A stretch of DNA of 64,000 bases, from positions 496,001 through 560,000 of the forward strand of contig CAXXJA010000003.1 in NCBI GenBank assembly GCA_963678555.2. Direction: 5' to 3'. The position numbers and the translations under genes are program-made. The notes beneath the pieces are model-generated. The model saw only the letters and a program-made list of their open reading frames with translations, ran no database searches and was not told where the DNA came from. This document shows positions 8,025 to 16,034 of the stretch, one piece after another (position 1 is the stretch's first letter; every line of letters begins with the position of its first letter). This DNA comes from SABI01 sp963678555. Lineage in GTDB: Bacteria; Spirochaetota; Spirochaetia; Sphaerochaetales; Sphaerochaetaceae.

Positions 8025-9077
8025 ATGAAAACAGATTCTTTATCATTGATCCGGGATCTTACCCTCCTGGAAGGTATATCAGGGCATGAAGATGCCGTAG
8101 CATCCTATATACGGGAAGCTCTGGCCGGCATAGGAGATATCACACAGGATGGGATCGGCAATCTTGTGTGTACGATCTGCGGAACTGATCCCTCAGCGTC
8201 GTCACTGCTGTTTGCCGCTCATATGGATGAGATAGGCTTCCTTGTCAGTGATATCACAGACAGGGGCTTCCTTCGGGTGCAGCCGATCGGCGGGTGGAAC
8301 CCGGCGACACTCTCTTCAACCGAGGTGGATGTGATCACCCGTGAAGGGGGCGCTGTGAGAGGAGTCTTCGGACTTATCTCTCCTCACTTCCTCCCAAAAG
8401 GGAGCGAATTGCATCTTCCCTCGATCGAAGAGCTGTATGTCGATGTCGGTGCCTCGTCGTCTGAAGAGGTGAACAATCTTCTCGGTATCGAAGTGGGAGC
8501 CCTGATCATTCCCGTGGGACGCTTTTCCTACCGCCAGGCGAGCGGAACGGTTATCTCGAAGGCTCTCGATGACAGGATAGGTGTTGCCTCTCTGATAGAA
8601 CTTGGCCGGCGTCTGGTTGAGCAGCCTGTCGGCCCCACGGTGAAGCTTGTCTTCAGTGTCCAGGAGGAGGTGGGAGCGAGGGGTGCGAGTGTCCTTTCGA
8701 CCTATGTGGAGGCGGGAGCGGCCTTCATCGTGGAAGGTGCACCGGCGGATGATGTCCCCCAGGGAGCTCAGCGTCCTCAGACTGCCCTTGGTCATGGTGC
8801 ACATGTGAGGATCTATGATCCGACTCATATCGCCTCTTCTCATCTGCTCTCCCTTATCGAGGCCGTACGTGAAGCGGAAGGTATCACGATACAGAAGAGC
8901 GTCAGGAAAGGTGGCGGAACAGATGCCGCCCGTATCGCACTCGGAGGGAAGGGTATCCCCTCCATCGTGCTTGGTGTTCCGGTACGCTATGCCCATAGTC
9001 ACTATGGAATCTGCTCCCTTTTTGACTACGGAGAACTGGTGAAATTATTATTTGCTGTGTGTGAATATATGAATTGA
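8025..9077 (+). CDS. M42-family aminopeptidase (FrvX/CelM type)
   Basis: A 350-residue cytosolic di-metal peptidase of family M42, expected to trim peptides from the N-terminus as a large tetrahedral complex. The metal and catalytic motifs are present in order: AAHMDEIG (about residues 65-72), KALDDRIG (metal-bridging Asp), VQEEVGARGA (catalytic and metal-binding Glu pair), VEGAPADD, GGGTDA and the C-terminal HSHYG. Members are often annotated as endoglucanase M, but that activity is doubtful. The ribosome binding site (CAGGT) is weak. The gene stands alone between the gdhA terminator and the nrdJ promoter. Confidence 0.9.
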   Translation: MKTDSLSLIRDLTLLEGISGHEDAVASYIREALAGIGDITQDGIGNLVCTICGTDPSASSLLFAAHMDEIGFLVSDITDRGFLRVQPIGGWNPATLSSTEVDVITREGGAVRGVFGLISPHFLPKGSELHLPSIEELYVDVGASSSEEVNNLLGIEVGALIIPVGRFSYRQASGTVISKALDDRIGVASLIELGRRLVEQPVGPTVKLVFSVQEEVGARGASVLSTYVEAGAAFIVEGAPADDVPQGAQRPQTALGHGAHVRIYDPTHIASSHLLSLIEAVREAEGITIQKSVRKGGGTDAARIALGGKGIPSIVLGVPVRYAHSHYGICSLFDYGELVKLLFAVCEYMN

Positions 9078-9125
9078 AACCGCACGAGACGGTACAGTCG
9101 TCTATGAAACGGTATATTCTCAATA

Positions 9126-9141
9126 ACGCTATATGTGGTGT
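9126..9141 (+). promoter_or_regulatory. candidate NrdR box 1
   Basis: ACGCTATATGTGGTGT agrees at 13 of 16 positions with the NrdR consensus ACACWATATATWGTGT. It lies just upstream of the -35 element of the nrdJ promoter and 31 bases from box 2, which is the three-helical-turn spacing typical of NrdR box pairs. Confidence 0.6.
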
Positions 9142-9146
9142 TGTTG

Positions 9147-9175
9147 TTTACATCTTACACCACCAATAGTATAAT
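9147..9175 (+). promoter_or_regulatory. sigma70-type promoter of nrdJ
   Basis: TTTACA at 9147-9152, a 17-base spacer and a perfect TATAAT at 9170-9175. The transcript would start near 9182 and carry a leader of about 83 bases. Candidate NrdR box 2 lies between the two promoter elements and touches the -10. Confidence 0.75.
9157..9172 (+). promoter_or_regulatory. candidate NrdR box 2
   Basis: ACACCACCAATAGTAT agrees at 11 of 16 positions with the NrdR consensus. It overlaps the promoter spacer, as expected for a repressor site, and begins exactly 31 bases after box 1. Confidence 0.5.
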
Positions 9176-9216
9176 TTTCTGATTTCTGTTGCACAGAAAA
9201 ACTTCATGTGATACTG

Positions 9217-9248
9217 TTGAGTTGTCCGCAGTCCTGCGGACAACTCAA
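9217..9248 (+). promoter_or_regulatory. long perfect hairpin in the nrdJ leader
   Basis: TTGAGTTGTCCGCA (9217-9230) pairs perfectly with TGCGGACAACTCAA (9235-9248), a 14-bp stem with a GTCC loop. It ends three bases before the AGGGGG ribosome binding site of nrdJ. There is no T-run, so it is not a terminator. Effects on translation or mRNA stability, or a palindromic DNA operator, are all possible. Confidence 0.65.
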
Positions 9249-9264
9249 TGTAGGGGGTTTATTT

Positions 9265-11772
9265 GTGGCACACTCGGTCAATGCACTCTCGCCTCTGGGG
9301 CGAAAGATTTTTCTCGATAGATATGCACAGAAGGATGGAAAGAAAGAGACTCTGGCGGTAGGTGATCTCGTGGTAGCGGTCAGCAATCCACAGACAGGAC
9401 AGAGGGAGATCGGGCGTGTCAGCGGGATTGCCCGGGACCAGATCACCGTTCGTCTGGAAGATGGTACTGAGCTTCAGGCCACCCGTGACCACGTGGATAA
9501 ACCTATCGAGACCGATCCGTCACAGATGCTTGAACGTGTTGCCAGAGGGATGAGCCAGCAGGAGGAGAAGAGCAAGAGAGCTCACTGGGAGAAGGAGTTC
9601 AACTGGATCCTCGAGGACTGGAAGTTCGTACCCGCCGGAAGGATACTGACCGGAGCCGGCACAGATCAGAACCTCACCTACTTCAACTGTTACGTAATCC
9701 CGAGTCCGTCGGATTCCCGGGGAGGGATCATCACAAGTCTTGGTCAGATGACCGAGATCATGAGCCGTGGGGGCGGTGTCGGGATGAACCTCTCTTCCCT
9801 CAGGCCCAAGCATGCCTACGTCAAGGGAGTCAACGGCCGGTCAAGCGGTTCAGTCTCCTGGGGTGCACTGTTCTCCTTCGTGACTGGACTGATCGAGCAG
9901 GGCGGCAGCCGCAGAGGTGCGCTCATGCTCATTCTGAATATCTGGCACCCCGACATTCTCGATTTCATCTCGAGTAAGCGGGAGATGGACAAGATTGTCA
10001 ATGCCAACATCAGTGTCGGTATCACCGACGATTTCATGGATGCGGTTAAGCAGGACGGCGAGTGGAAGACCTATTTCCCAGATACCTCGGATCCCACCTA
10101 CAACGACAGCTGGGATGGAGATATGGAGAAATGGCTAAGAGAAGGGAAGAAGGTGATTCCCTACCAGACCCACCGGGCCCGTGATGTATGGAATGCAATC
10201 ATCGAAAGCGCATGGGCTTCGGCCGAGCCGGGGGTATTCTTCGTTGACCGCTACAACAAGATGTCCAACAGCTACTATTACAGCAGTATCCAGTGCACCA
10301 ATCCGTGTGGAGAGCAGGGGCTTCCTCCCTGGGGAGTCTGTAACCTCGGTTCAATCAATCTCAGCAGGTTCGCAGAAAACGGGAATGTGTTGTGGGATGA
10401 CCTGGGGCGCACCGTCCGTACCGCGATCCGTTTCCTCGACAACGTCATTGATGACACTCCCTATTTCTACAAGGAGAATGAGGACCAGCAGAAAGGTGAG
10501 AGGAGAGTCGGTCTTGGAACCATGGGACTGGCTGACCTTCTGATCAGGATGGAGCTTGCCTACGGAAGTGAAGAGTCCCTTGAATTCATCGATGAGCTGT
10601 ACAGGTTCATCTGTGTCGAGGCATACAGGGAGAGCGCTGAGCTTGCCGAGGAAAAGGGTTCTTTCCCCTTCTTCGATGCAGAAAAGTTCCTCGAAAGCGG
10701 TTTCATGAAGCAGATGCCCGAGGATGTGAGGCAGCTGATCAGAGAGAAGGGTATGCGTAACGTCACGCTCCTCACCCAGGCTCCGACCGGTACCACCGGT
10801 ACCATGGTTGGAACCAGTACCGGTATCGAACCCTACTACTTCTGGGAATGGGAACGTGTCGGGCGTATGGGCAGTAATATTGAGAGAGTAGGAATCTATG
10901 ATGAGTGGGTGAAGGCAAACCCCGGAAAGAAGAAGCCTGGCTTCTTCGTATCTGCCATGGATCTTTCCCCCGAAGGACACGTTCATGTACAGGCAGCTAT
11001 CCAGCGCTGGGTCGACTCTTCCATCAGTAAGACGGGAAACACTCCCAGAGAGTATACAGTGGAACAGACAGCCAAGCTGTATGAACTGTTGTATGATACC
11101 GGCTGCAAGGGTGGTACTACCTACCGTGACGGGTCCCGTGACACTCAGGTCCTCATTGCCAAGAGCGAGAAGGAGGAGGAGAAGGCTGAGGAGAAACCAT
11201 TGATCACCCTCCAGCAGCCGAAGAGCCGTGTGCGCTCGACTGTTCTCCACGGAACGACCTACCGGAAGGCCACTCCCATCGGGACTGCCTATATCACGGT
11301 CAACAGCGAGGGTGAACACATCAACGAACCGTTCGAAGTCTTCATCAACGTGGCGAAGGTTGGTTCTGATGTCTCCGCCGATGCGGAAGGGCTCGGCCGT
11401 CTCGTTTCTCTGATCCTGAGGATGCCCTCCCCGCTGTCACCCCTCGACAGAGCCCGTGCCGTGATAGCTCAGCTGCGCGGAATCGGATCGGGTCGTCCTC
11501 TCGGTTTCGGTAAGAACCGGGTGATGAGTCTTCCCGATGCTGTTGCACAGGTGCTTGAAGAGCATATGGGAGAGGTTGAGGAGCAGCACAGCTACCCGGC
11601 ACTTCCCGATGAGGAGGATGTACGGGAGGAGGCAAAGCAGTTTGCTCTCAATCTCGAGCAGAATGTAAGCAGCCATGTGGCTCCCGATATCTGTCCCGTC
11701 TGCGGAAATGTCACCTTCGTCAATATCGAAGGGTGCAAGAAATGTTTCTCCTGCGGACACAGCGAATGCTGA
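9265..11772 (+). CDS. nrdJ: adenosylcobalamin-dependent (class II) ribonucleoside-diphosphate reductase
   Basis: An 835-residue B12-dependent ribonucleotide reductase that makes deoxyribonucleotides without oxygen. The ten-stranded barrel carries the N-terminal redox Cys (TYFNCYVIPSP), the radical triad motif TNPCGEQ with the thiyl Cys, GVCNLGSINL and the phosphate-binding APTGTTGTMVGTSTG. A TSCPD domain (GTTYRKATPIGTAYITVN) follows near residue 650. The tail is a Cys-rich zinc ribbon (CPVCGN, then CKKCFSCG). GTG 9265 is chosen as start because AGGGGG lies eight bases upstream; a longer ATG frame runs through the leader hairpin. Regulation by NrdR is suggested by the promoter boxes. No B12 riboswitch fits in the short leader. 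Confidence 0.93.
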   Translation: MAHSVNALSPLGRKIFLDRYAQKDGKKETLAVGDLVVAVSNPQTGQREIGRVSGIARDQITVRLEDGTELQATRDHVDKPIETDPSQMLERVARGMSQQEEKSKRAHWEKEFNWILEDWKFVPAGRILTGAGTDQNLTYFNCYVIPSPSDSRGGIITSLGQMTEIMSRGGGVGMNLSSLRPKHAYVKGVNGRSSGSVSWGALFSFVTGLIEQGGSRRGALMLILNIWHPDILDFISSKREMDKIVNANISVGITDDFMDAVKQDGEWKTYFPDTSDPTYNDSWDGDMEKWLREGKKVIPYQTHRARDVWNAIIESAWASAEPGVFFVDRYNKMSNSYYYSSIQCTNPCGEQGLPPWGVCNLGSINLSRFAENGNVLWDDLGRTVRTAIRFLDNVIDDTPYFYKENEDQQKGERRVGLGTMGLADLLIRMELAYGSEESLEFIDELYRFICVEAYRESAELAEEKGSFPFFDAEKFLESGFMKQMPEDVRQLIREKGMRNVTLLTQAPTGTTGTMVGTSTGIEPYYFWEWERVGRMGSNIERVGIYDEWVKANPGKKKPGFFVSAMDLSPEGHVHVQAAIQRWVDSSISKTGNTPREYTVEQTAKLYELLYDTGCKGGTTYRDGSRDTQVLIAKSEKEEEKAEEKPLITLQQPKSRVRSTVLHGTTYRKATPIGTAYITVNSEGEHINEPFEVFINVAKVGSDVSADAEGLGRLVSLILRMPSPLSPLDRARAVIAQLRGIGSGRPLGFGKNRVMSLPDAVAQVLEEHMGEVEEQHSYPALPDEEDVREEAKQFALNLEQNVSSHVAPDICPVCGNVTFVNIEGCKKCFSCGHSEC

Positions 11773-11796
11773 CCGTTCAGTCCTGAAATACGTGAG

Positions 11797-11834
11797 CGCG
11801 GTGCTGACTTCCCCCGGGGAGAGCCCGCGTTTTT
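11797..11834 (+). terminator. terminator after nrdJ
   Basis: An outer stem CGCGG (11797-11801) with CCGCG (11825-11829) encloses a C-rich/G-rich inner arm and is followed directly by TTTTTATT. The upper stem is imperfect. Confidence 0.6.
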
Positions 11835-12004
11835 ATTGCTTCGGGACAATTGTATACGGCAGTTTTACACGAGATCCGGGGCAGTGTACGCCATGGATGC
11901 TTCCGGTCTGAAAGATCCTAAATTGAGAGTATTCAGGTAGTAATGGTAGTGTCTTTTTCACAGCTATTTCTTTGAGGAAAACAGGTCTGTGTCATCCTCT
12001 CAGG

Positions 12005-12033
12005 TTGCATCCACCCCTGTATTGTTGTATAGT
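12005..12033 (+). promoter_or_regulatory. probable promoter of the pyruvate:ferredoxin oxidoreductase gene
   Basis: A TTG-type -35 (TTGCAT, 12005-12010), a 17-base spacer and TATAGT (12028-12033). Transcription would start near 12040, about 100 bases ahead of the start codon. The -35 is weak. Confidence 0.45.
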
Positions 12034-12046
12034 GTATGTGTCTGCG

Positions 12047-12064
12047 CCCTGTTGTATAACAGGG
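12047..12064 (+). promoter_or_regulatory. operator-like palindrome in the PFOR leader
   Basis: CCCTGTTGTATAACAGGG is a perfect palindrome with 7-bp arms around GTAT, placed at about +8 to +25 of the predicted transcript. This is a typical repressor position. I cannot name the regulator. Confidence 0.5.
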
Positions 12065-12137
12065 TTGTGTTGTGTGACTTCAATTTCGTGGACATGAACA
12101 TGTTCACATCGAAAATATTTTACAATGGAGCGTTCTT

Positions 12138-15100
12138 ATGAGTAACAAAAACATGGTTACTATTGACGGGAATAGTGCGGCAGCGCACGTAGCGTATGCG
12201 TTCAGTGACGTAGCTGCGATCTATCCCATCACACCATCTTCTCCAATGGGCGAATATTCCGATTCATGGTCAAGTGTCGGAAGAAAGAACCTGTTCGGTG
12301 AAAAAGTAGATATCACTGAGATGCAGTCCGAAGCCGGTGCTGCAGGAGCTGTGCATGGTGCACTGTCCGGTGGCGCTTTGACGACTACCTTCACTGCAAG
12401 CCAGGGCCTGTTGCTGATGATCCCGAACATGCACAAGATTGCCGGAGAGATGATCCCTACCGTATTCCATGTTTCAGCCCGTTCACTTGCCGCTCAGTCC
12501 CTCTCGATCTTCGGGGACCACAGTGACGTCATGTCCTGCCGGAACACGGGGTTCGCAATGACCGCCGCAAACAGCATCCAGGAGACCATGGATATGGCGC
12601 TTGTCGCTCATCTTGCCACCCTGAAGTCTCAGGTTCCTTTCCTCTCCTTCTTCGACGGTTTCAGAACCTCTCACGAGGTGAGCAAGGTTGAAGAGATCTC
12701 CTATGATGATATGAAGACTCTCATCGAGCCTGAGTACATCGAACGCTTCAGAGAGAGAGCGATGAGACCGGACAAGCCTGTCCTCAAGGTCGCTGCCCAG
12801 AATGAAGATGTATACTTCCAGGGAAGAGAGACGGTAAACAAGTACTATGATGCTGTTCCTGAGATCGTTCAGGAGTATATGGACAAGGTTGCCAAGCTGA
12901 CCGGTAGAGCCTACAAGCTCTTTGACTATGTCGGAGCCCCGGATGCTGACAGAATCGTCATCGCGATGGGTTCGGCTGTCGATACCTTCGAGTGGGTTGC
13001 AGACTATCTCAACAACAACGGAGAGAAGGTCGGTGTCCTCAAGGTACGCCTCTATCGCCCGTTCTCGGCCAAGCATTTTGTCGATGCCATTCCTGCTTCG
13101 GTCAAGAAGATCGCTGTCCTCGACAGAACCAAGGAACCCGGCTCGGTCGGCGAGCCTCTCTACCTCGATGTGGTGACTGCACTCTCACAGCAGGGCAGAA
13201 GCGATATCAAAGTCATCGGCGGCCGGTACGGTCTTTCCAGTAAGGACTTCACTCCCACCCATGCAAAGAGCGTGTTCGACCACATGAACGCCGGTGCCTG
13301 GCACAACTTCACCGTCGGTATCATCGACGATGTCACCAACAAGAGTATCCCCCTCTGTGAAAAGCTGGATGTCACTCCTGAAGGTGTCGTGTCCTGTATG
13401 TTCTGGGGTCTTGGATCTGACGGTACCGTCGGTGCAAACAAAGACTCTATCAAGATCATCGGCGGCAACACCGATATGAATGCTCAGGCATACTTCTCCT
13501 ACGACTCCAAGAAGTCCGGTGGTATCACAATCAGTCACCTCCGTTTCGGTAAGAGCAGCGTCAACATGCCGTGGCTCATCGATTCAGCTGACTTCGTTGC
13601 CTGTCACAATCCTGCATACCTCGGTCGCTATGATATGCTCGCTCCTCTGAAGGAAGGCGGTGTATTCCTCCTGAACTCAGTTGTTCCTGCAGAAAAGGTG
13701 TTCACCACTCTTACTGCATCAGAACAGCAGACGATCATCGACAAAAAGATCCGCTTCTACACCATCGATGCATATAAGATTGCCGAGAAGGTCGGTCTGG
13801 GAACCAGGATCAACACGGTCATGCAGGCTGTATTCTTCAAGATCTCCGGCATCTTCCCTGAACAGGAAGCGATGGATCTCATCAAGAACGCCATCAAGAA
13901 GACGTTCAGTAAGAAGGGTGAAGATATCGTCAAGATGAACTGGGATGCTGTAGACTCTGCAGCAGCAGGGCTGGAAGAAGTGAAGATCCCCACAGGCACT
14001 GTACAAGCCTTCGTTCCGAAGCAGCTGATCAGTGATGATGCCTCTGACTTCGCCAAGGATATCATCGAGCCTGTCATGCGCCTCAAGGGAAATGATATTC
14101 CCGTCAGCAAGATGAGCTTCGACGGTACCCTTCCCACCAATACAGCCAAGCTCGAGAAGAGAGGTGTCGCACCATCGATTCCCCATTGGATCAGCGAGAA
14201 CTGTATCCAGTGTAACCAGTGTGTGCAGTCCTGTCCTCATGCAGCTATCAGGGCCAAGCAGATTGATCCGAAGGACCTCGAGAATGCTCCAGAGACGTTC
14301 AACACCCTCAAGAGCAACACAAAGAACGACCGTGACCTCCTGTTCAAGATTCAGGTCTACACAGAAGACTGTCAGGGCTGTGGAGTCTGTATCGAGACCT
14401 GTCCGAGTAAGACCAAGTCTCTCGAATTCAGCCCCATCCAGACTGAACGCGACCGCGGTGAATACGACAACGCAGTATTCTTTGATGCGCTTCCTGACAA
14501 TGTCCTTGACGGAGTCAATGAGAATACCCTCAAAGGGATGCAGTTCAAGAAGCCTCTGTTCGAGTTCTCCGGTGCCTGTGCAGGCTGTGGTGAGACTCCC
14601 TATGTGAAACTTGTTTCACAGATCTGTGGTGAGAGAATGCTGGCTGCGAACGCAACCGGATGTTCTTCGATCTATGGTGGGACCTTCCCGACAACTCCAT
14701 ACGCTCAGAGAGAAGACGGCCGCGGCCCTGCATGGGGTAACAGTCTCTTCGAGGACAACGCTGAATATGGTATGGGTATGAGACTGGCAGTTGACTCCAA
14801 CAGAAGACTGCTGTGGAATGCTGTTCAGGCGGTACTCGAAGCAGGTACCTCTGACGCACTCACAGAAGCTCTCAAGAAGAACATCGAGCTCTGGAATGAT
14901 AAGACAGAAGCATCAATCGATGCGCAGAAGGCAACTCAGGCTGTGCTTGCTCAGACCGCGATCGATACTGACGCTCTGAGAAAGGTTGTCGAACTGAAGG
15001 ATTACTTCACAGAGAAGGATGTCTGGATCATCGGTGGTGACGGCTGGGCTTACGATATCGGTTACGGTGGTCTCGACCACGTTGTCGCCAGCGGTAAGAA

Positions 15101-15653
15101 CGTGAATATCCTCGTTCTCGATACTGAAGTATACTCGAATACCGGTGGTCAGGCTTCGAAAGCCACTCCGATCGGAGCGGTCGCGAAGTTCGCAAATGCC
15201 GGTATGCAGCTCGGTAAGAAGAACATGGGTATCATGATGATGAGCTACGGTCATGCATATGTAGCCTCTGTCGCAATGGGCGCCAACAGACTTCACACCC
15301 AGAAGGCACTTCAGGAAGCAGTCGCGTTTGACGGACCTTCCATTGTCTTCTGTTATGCTCCCTGTATCAACCACGGTATCAACATGATGAAGAGCCAGGT
15401 GGAAGAGAAGAGAGCTGTCGATGTCGGGTACTGGCCTCTGTACCGGTATAACCCGGGCATGGAAGAAGGCAAGCGGTTCAGCTGGGATGCAAAGGCTCAG
15501 GATGGTGACTATCAGGAATTCATCAAGGGTGAAAGAAGATACACCGCTCTGTACAAGACCAACCCGGATAACGCTGAGGATCTCTTTGCGAGAGCTGAGG
15601 CGGATGCCAAGAACAGAATGGCCCTCTACAAGAATGTCGGTGCACTGATGTAG
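12138..15653 (+). CDS. nifJ: pyruvate:ferredoxin (flavodoxin) oxidoreductase
   Basis: A 1171-residue single-chain enzyme that converts pyruvate and CoA to acetyl-CoA, CO2 and reduced ferredoxin, the central step of anaerobic pyruvate breakdown. Domains run in the usual order: pyruvate-binding N-terminus (YPITPSSPMGEYSDSW), transketolase-like domains, two [4Fe-4S] motifs near residues 689-700 (CIQCNQCVQSCP) and 744-755 (CQGCGVCIETCP), a further cluster-binding CAGCGE, and a thiamine diphosphate site near residue 967 (GDGWAYDIGYGG, then NTGGQASKATPIG). Codon usage is visibly more biased than in the neighbours, as expected for high expression. The gene is monocistronic, with its own promoter region and terminator. 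Confidence 0.96.
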   Translation: MSNKNMVTIDGNSAAAHVAYAFSDVAAIYPITPSSPMGEYSDSWSSVGRKNLFGEKVDITEMQSEAGAAGAVHGALSGGALTTTFTASQGLLLMIPNMHKIAGEMIPTVFHVSARSLAAQSLSIFGDHSDVMSCRNTGFAMTAANSIQETMDMALVAHLATLKSQVPFLSFFDGFRTSHEVSKVEEISYDDMKTLIEPEYIERFRERAMRPDKPVLKVAAQNEDVYFQGRETVNKYYDAVPEIVQEYMDKVAKLTGRAYKLFDYVGAPDADRIVIAMGSAVDTFEWVADYLNNNGEKVGVLKVRLYRPFSAKHFVDAIPASVKKIAVLDRTKEPGSVGEPLYLDVVTALSQQGRSDIKVIGGRYGLSSKDFTPTHAKSVFDHMNAGAWHNFTVGIIDDVTNKSIPLCEKLDVTPEGVVSCMFWGLGSDGTVGANKDSIKIIGGNTDMNAQAYFSYDSKKSGGITISHLRFGKSSVNMPWLIDSADFVACHNPAYLGRYDMLAPLKEGGVFLLNSVVPAEKVFTTLTASEQQTIIDKKIRFYTIDAYKIAEKVGLGTRINTVMQAVFFKISGIFPEQEAMDLIKNAIKKTFSKKGEDIVKMNWDAVDSAAAGLEEVKIPTGTVQAFVPKQLISDDASDFAKDIIEPVMRLKGNDIPVSKMSFDGTLPTNTAKLEKRGVAPSIPHWISENCIQCNQCVQSCPHAAIRAKQIDPKDLENAPETFNTLKSNTKNDRDLLFKIQVYTEDCQGCGVCIETCPSKTKSLEFSPIQTERDRGEYDNAVFFDALPDNVLDGVNENTLKGMQFKKPLFEFSGACAGCGETPYVKLVSQICGERMLAANATGCSSIYGGTFPTTPYAQREDGRGPAWGNSLFEDNAEYGMGMRLAVDSNRRLLWNAVQAVLEAGTSDALTEALKKNIELWNDKTEASIDAQKATQAVLAQTAIDTDALRKVVELKDYFTEKDVWIIGGDGWAYDIGYGGLDHVVASGKNVNILVLDTEVYSNTGGQASKATPIGAVAKFANAGMQLGKKNMGIMMMSYGHAYVASVAMGANRLHTQKALQEAVAFDGPSIVFCYAPCINHGINMMKSQVEEKRAVDVGYWPLYRYNPGMEEGKRFSWDAKAQDGDYQEFIKGERRYTALYKTNPDNAEDLFARAEADAKNRMALYKNVGALM

Positions 15654-15686
15654 TTCACTCGTGCACCCAATTCAAGGGATTATCAG

Positions 15687-15713
15687 AGAGGCGGCAGAAA
15701 TGCCGCCTCTTGT
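15687..15713 (+). terminator. terminator hairpin after the PFOR gene
   Basis: AGAGGCGGCA (15687-15696), a GAAA loop and TGCCGCCTCT (15701-15710), a perfect 10-bp stem followed by TGTC. The decayed group II intron starts only a few bases downstream. Confidence 0.72.
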
Positions 15714-15719
15714 CATGGT

Positions 15720-15996
15720 ATGACGAACGGAAGAATGCAGGCAGCAGCACTCGGGACTCTACAGGGAATCCCGCTGTCACCGCGGCTTTCGAACATCTAT
15801 GGTAACCCCTATGACAGGGACCTGGAAAAGATGGGGTTTGAAATTCGTACGATACGCTGATGAGTGCAACATATTCACCAAGAGTAAGAGGTCGCCCTTG
15901 TTTGGCGGAACAACAGTCTGTTTGGTTGAACCTCCGTATACCGAACGGTGTACGGTGGTGTGAGAGTTTGGGGCCTTGGGGCCCCGCCTACTCGAT
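15720..15996 (+). mobile_element. decayed remnant of a group II intron (reverse-transcriptase fragment plus 3' RNA end)
   Basis: From ATG 15720 the frame reads LGTLQGIPLSPRLSNIY, which matches reverse-transcriptase motif 4 of group II intron proteins. After a frameshift near 15853 it continues RYADECNIFTKSKR, a degenerate YADD catalytic box. Everything up to the maturase is deleted. The DNA then joins the intron's 3' RNA end: a 9-bp hairpin CCGTATACC/GGTGTACGG (domain V-like), GTGTGAGAG, a GGGGCC/GGCCCC hairpin (domain VI-like) and the CCTACTCGAT ending. Only about 280 bases of an element normally near 2 kb are left, so it cannot be active. Its position just after a terminator hairpin fits class C introns. 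Confidence 0.75.
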
Positions 15997-16034
15997 TTCA
16001 GATACGATTGTCGATGGCCTGAGGAGAGTGAGTG

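Noticed and set aside
9182..9264. Cobalamin riboswitch in front of the B12-dependent ribonucleotide reductase gene.
   Set aside because: The leader is only about 83 bases and mostly a single hairpin; no B12-box or multi-stem aptamer is visible.
10351..11319. 322-codon minus-strand frame inside nrdJ; similarly 25371-26354 inside recG, 32830-33702 in the molybdenum-hydroxylase operon and 45078-45689 opposite DUF2207.
   Set aside because: These are antisense shadows of well-recognised genes with no ribosome sites and no family similarity.
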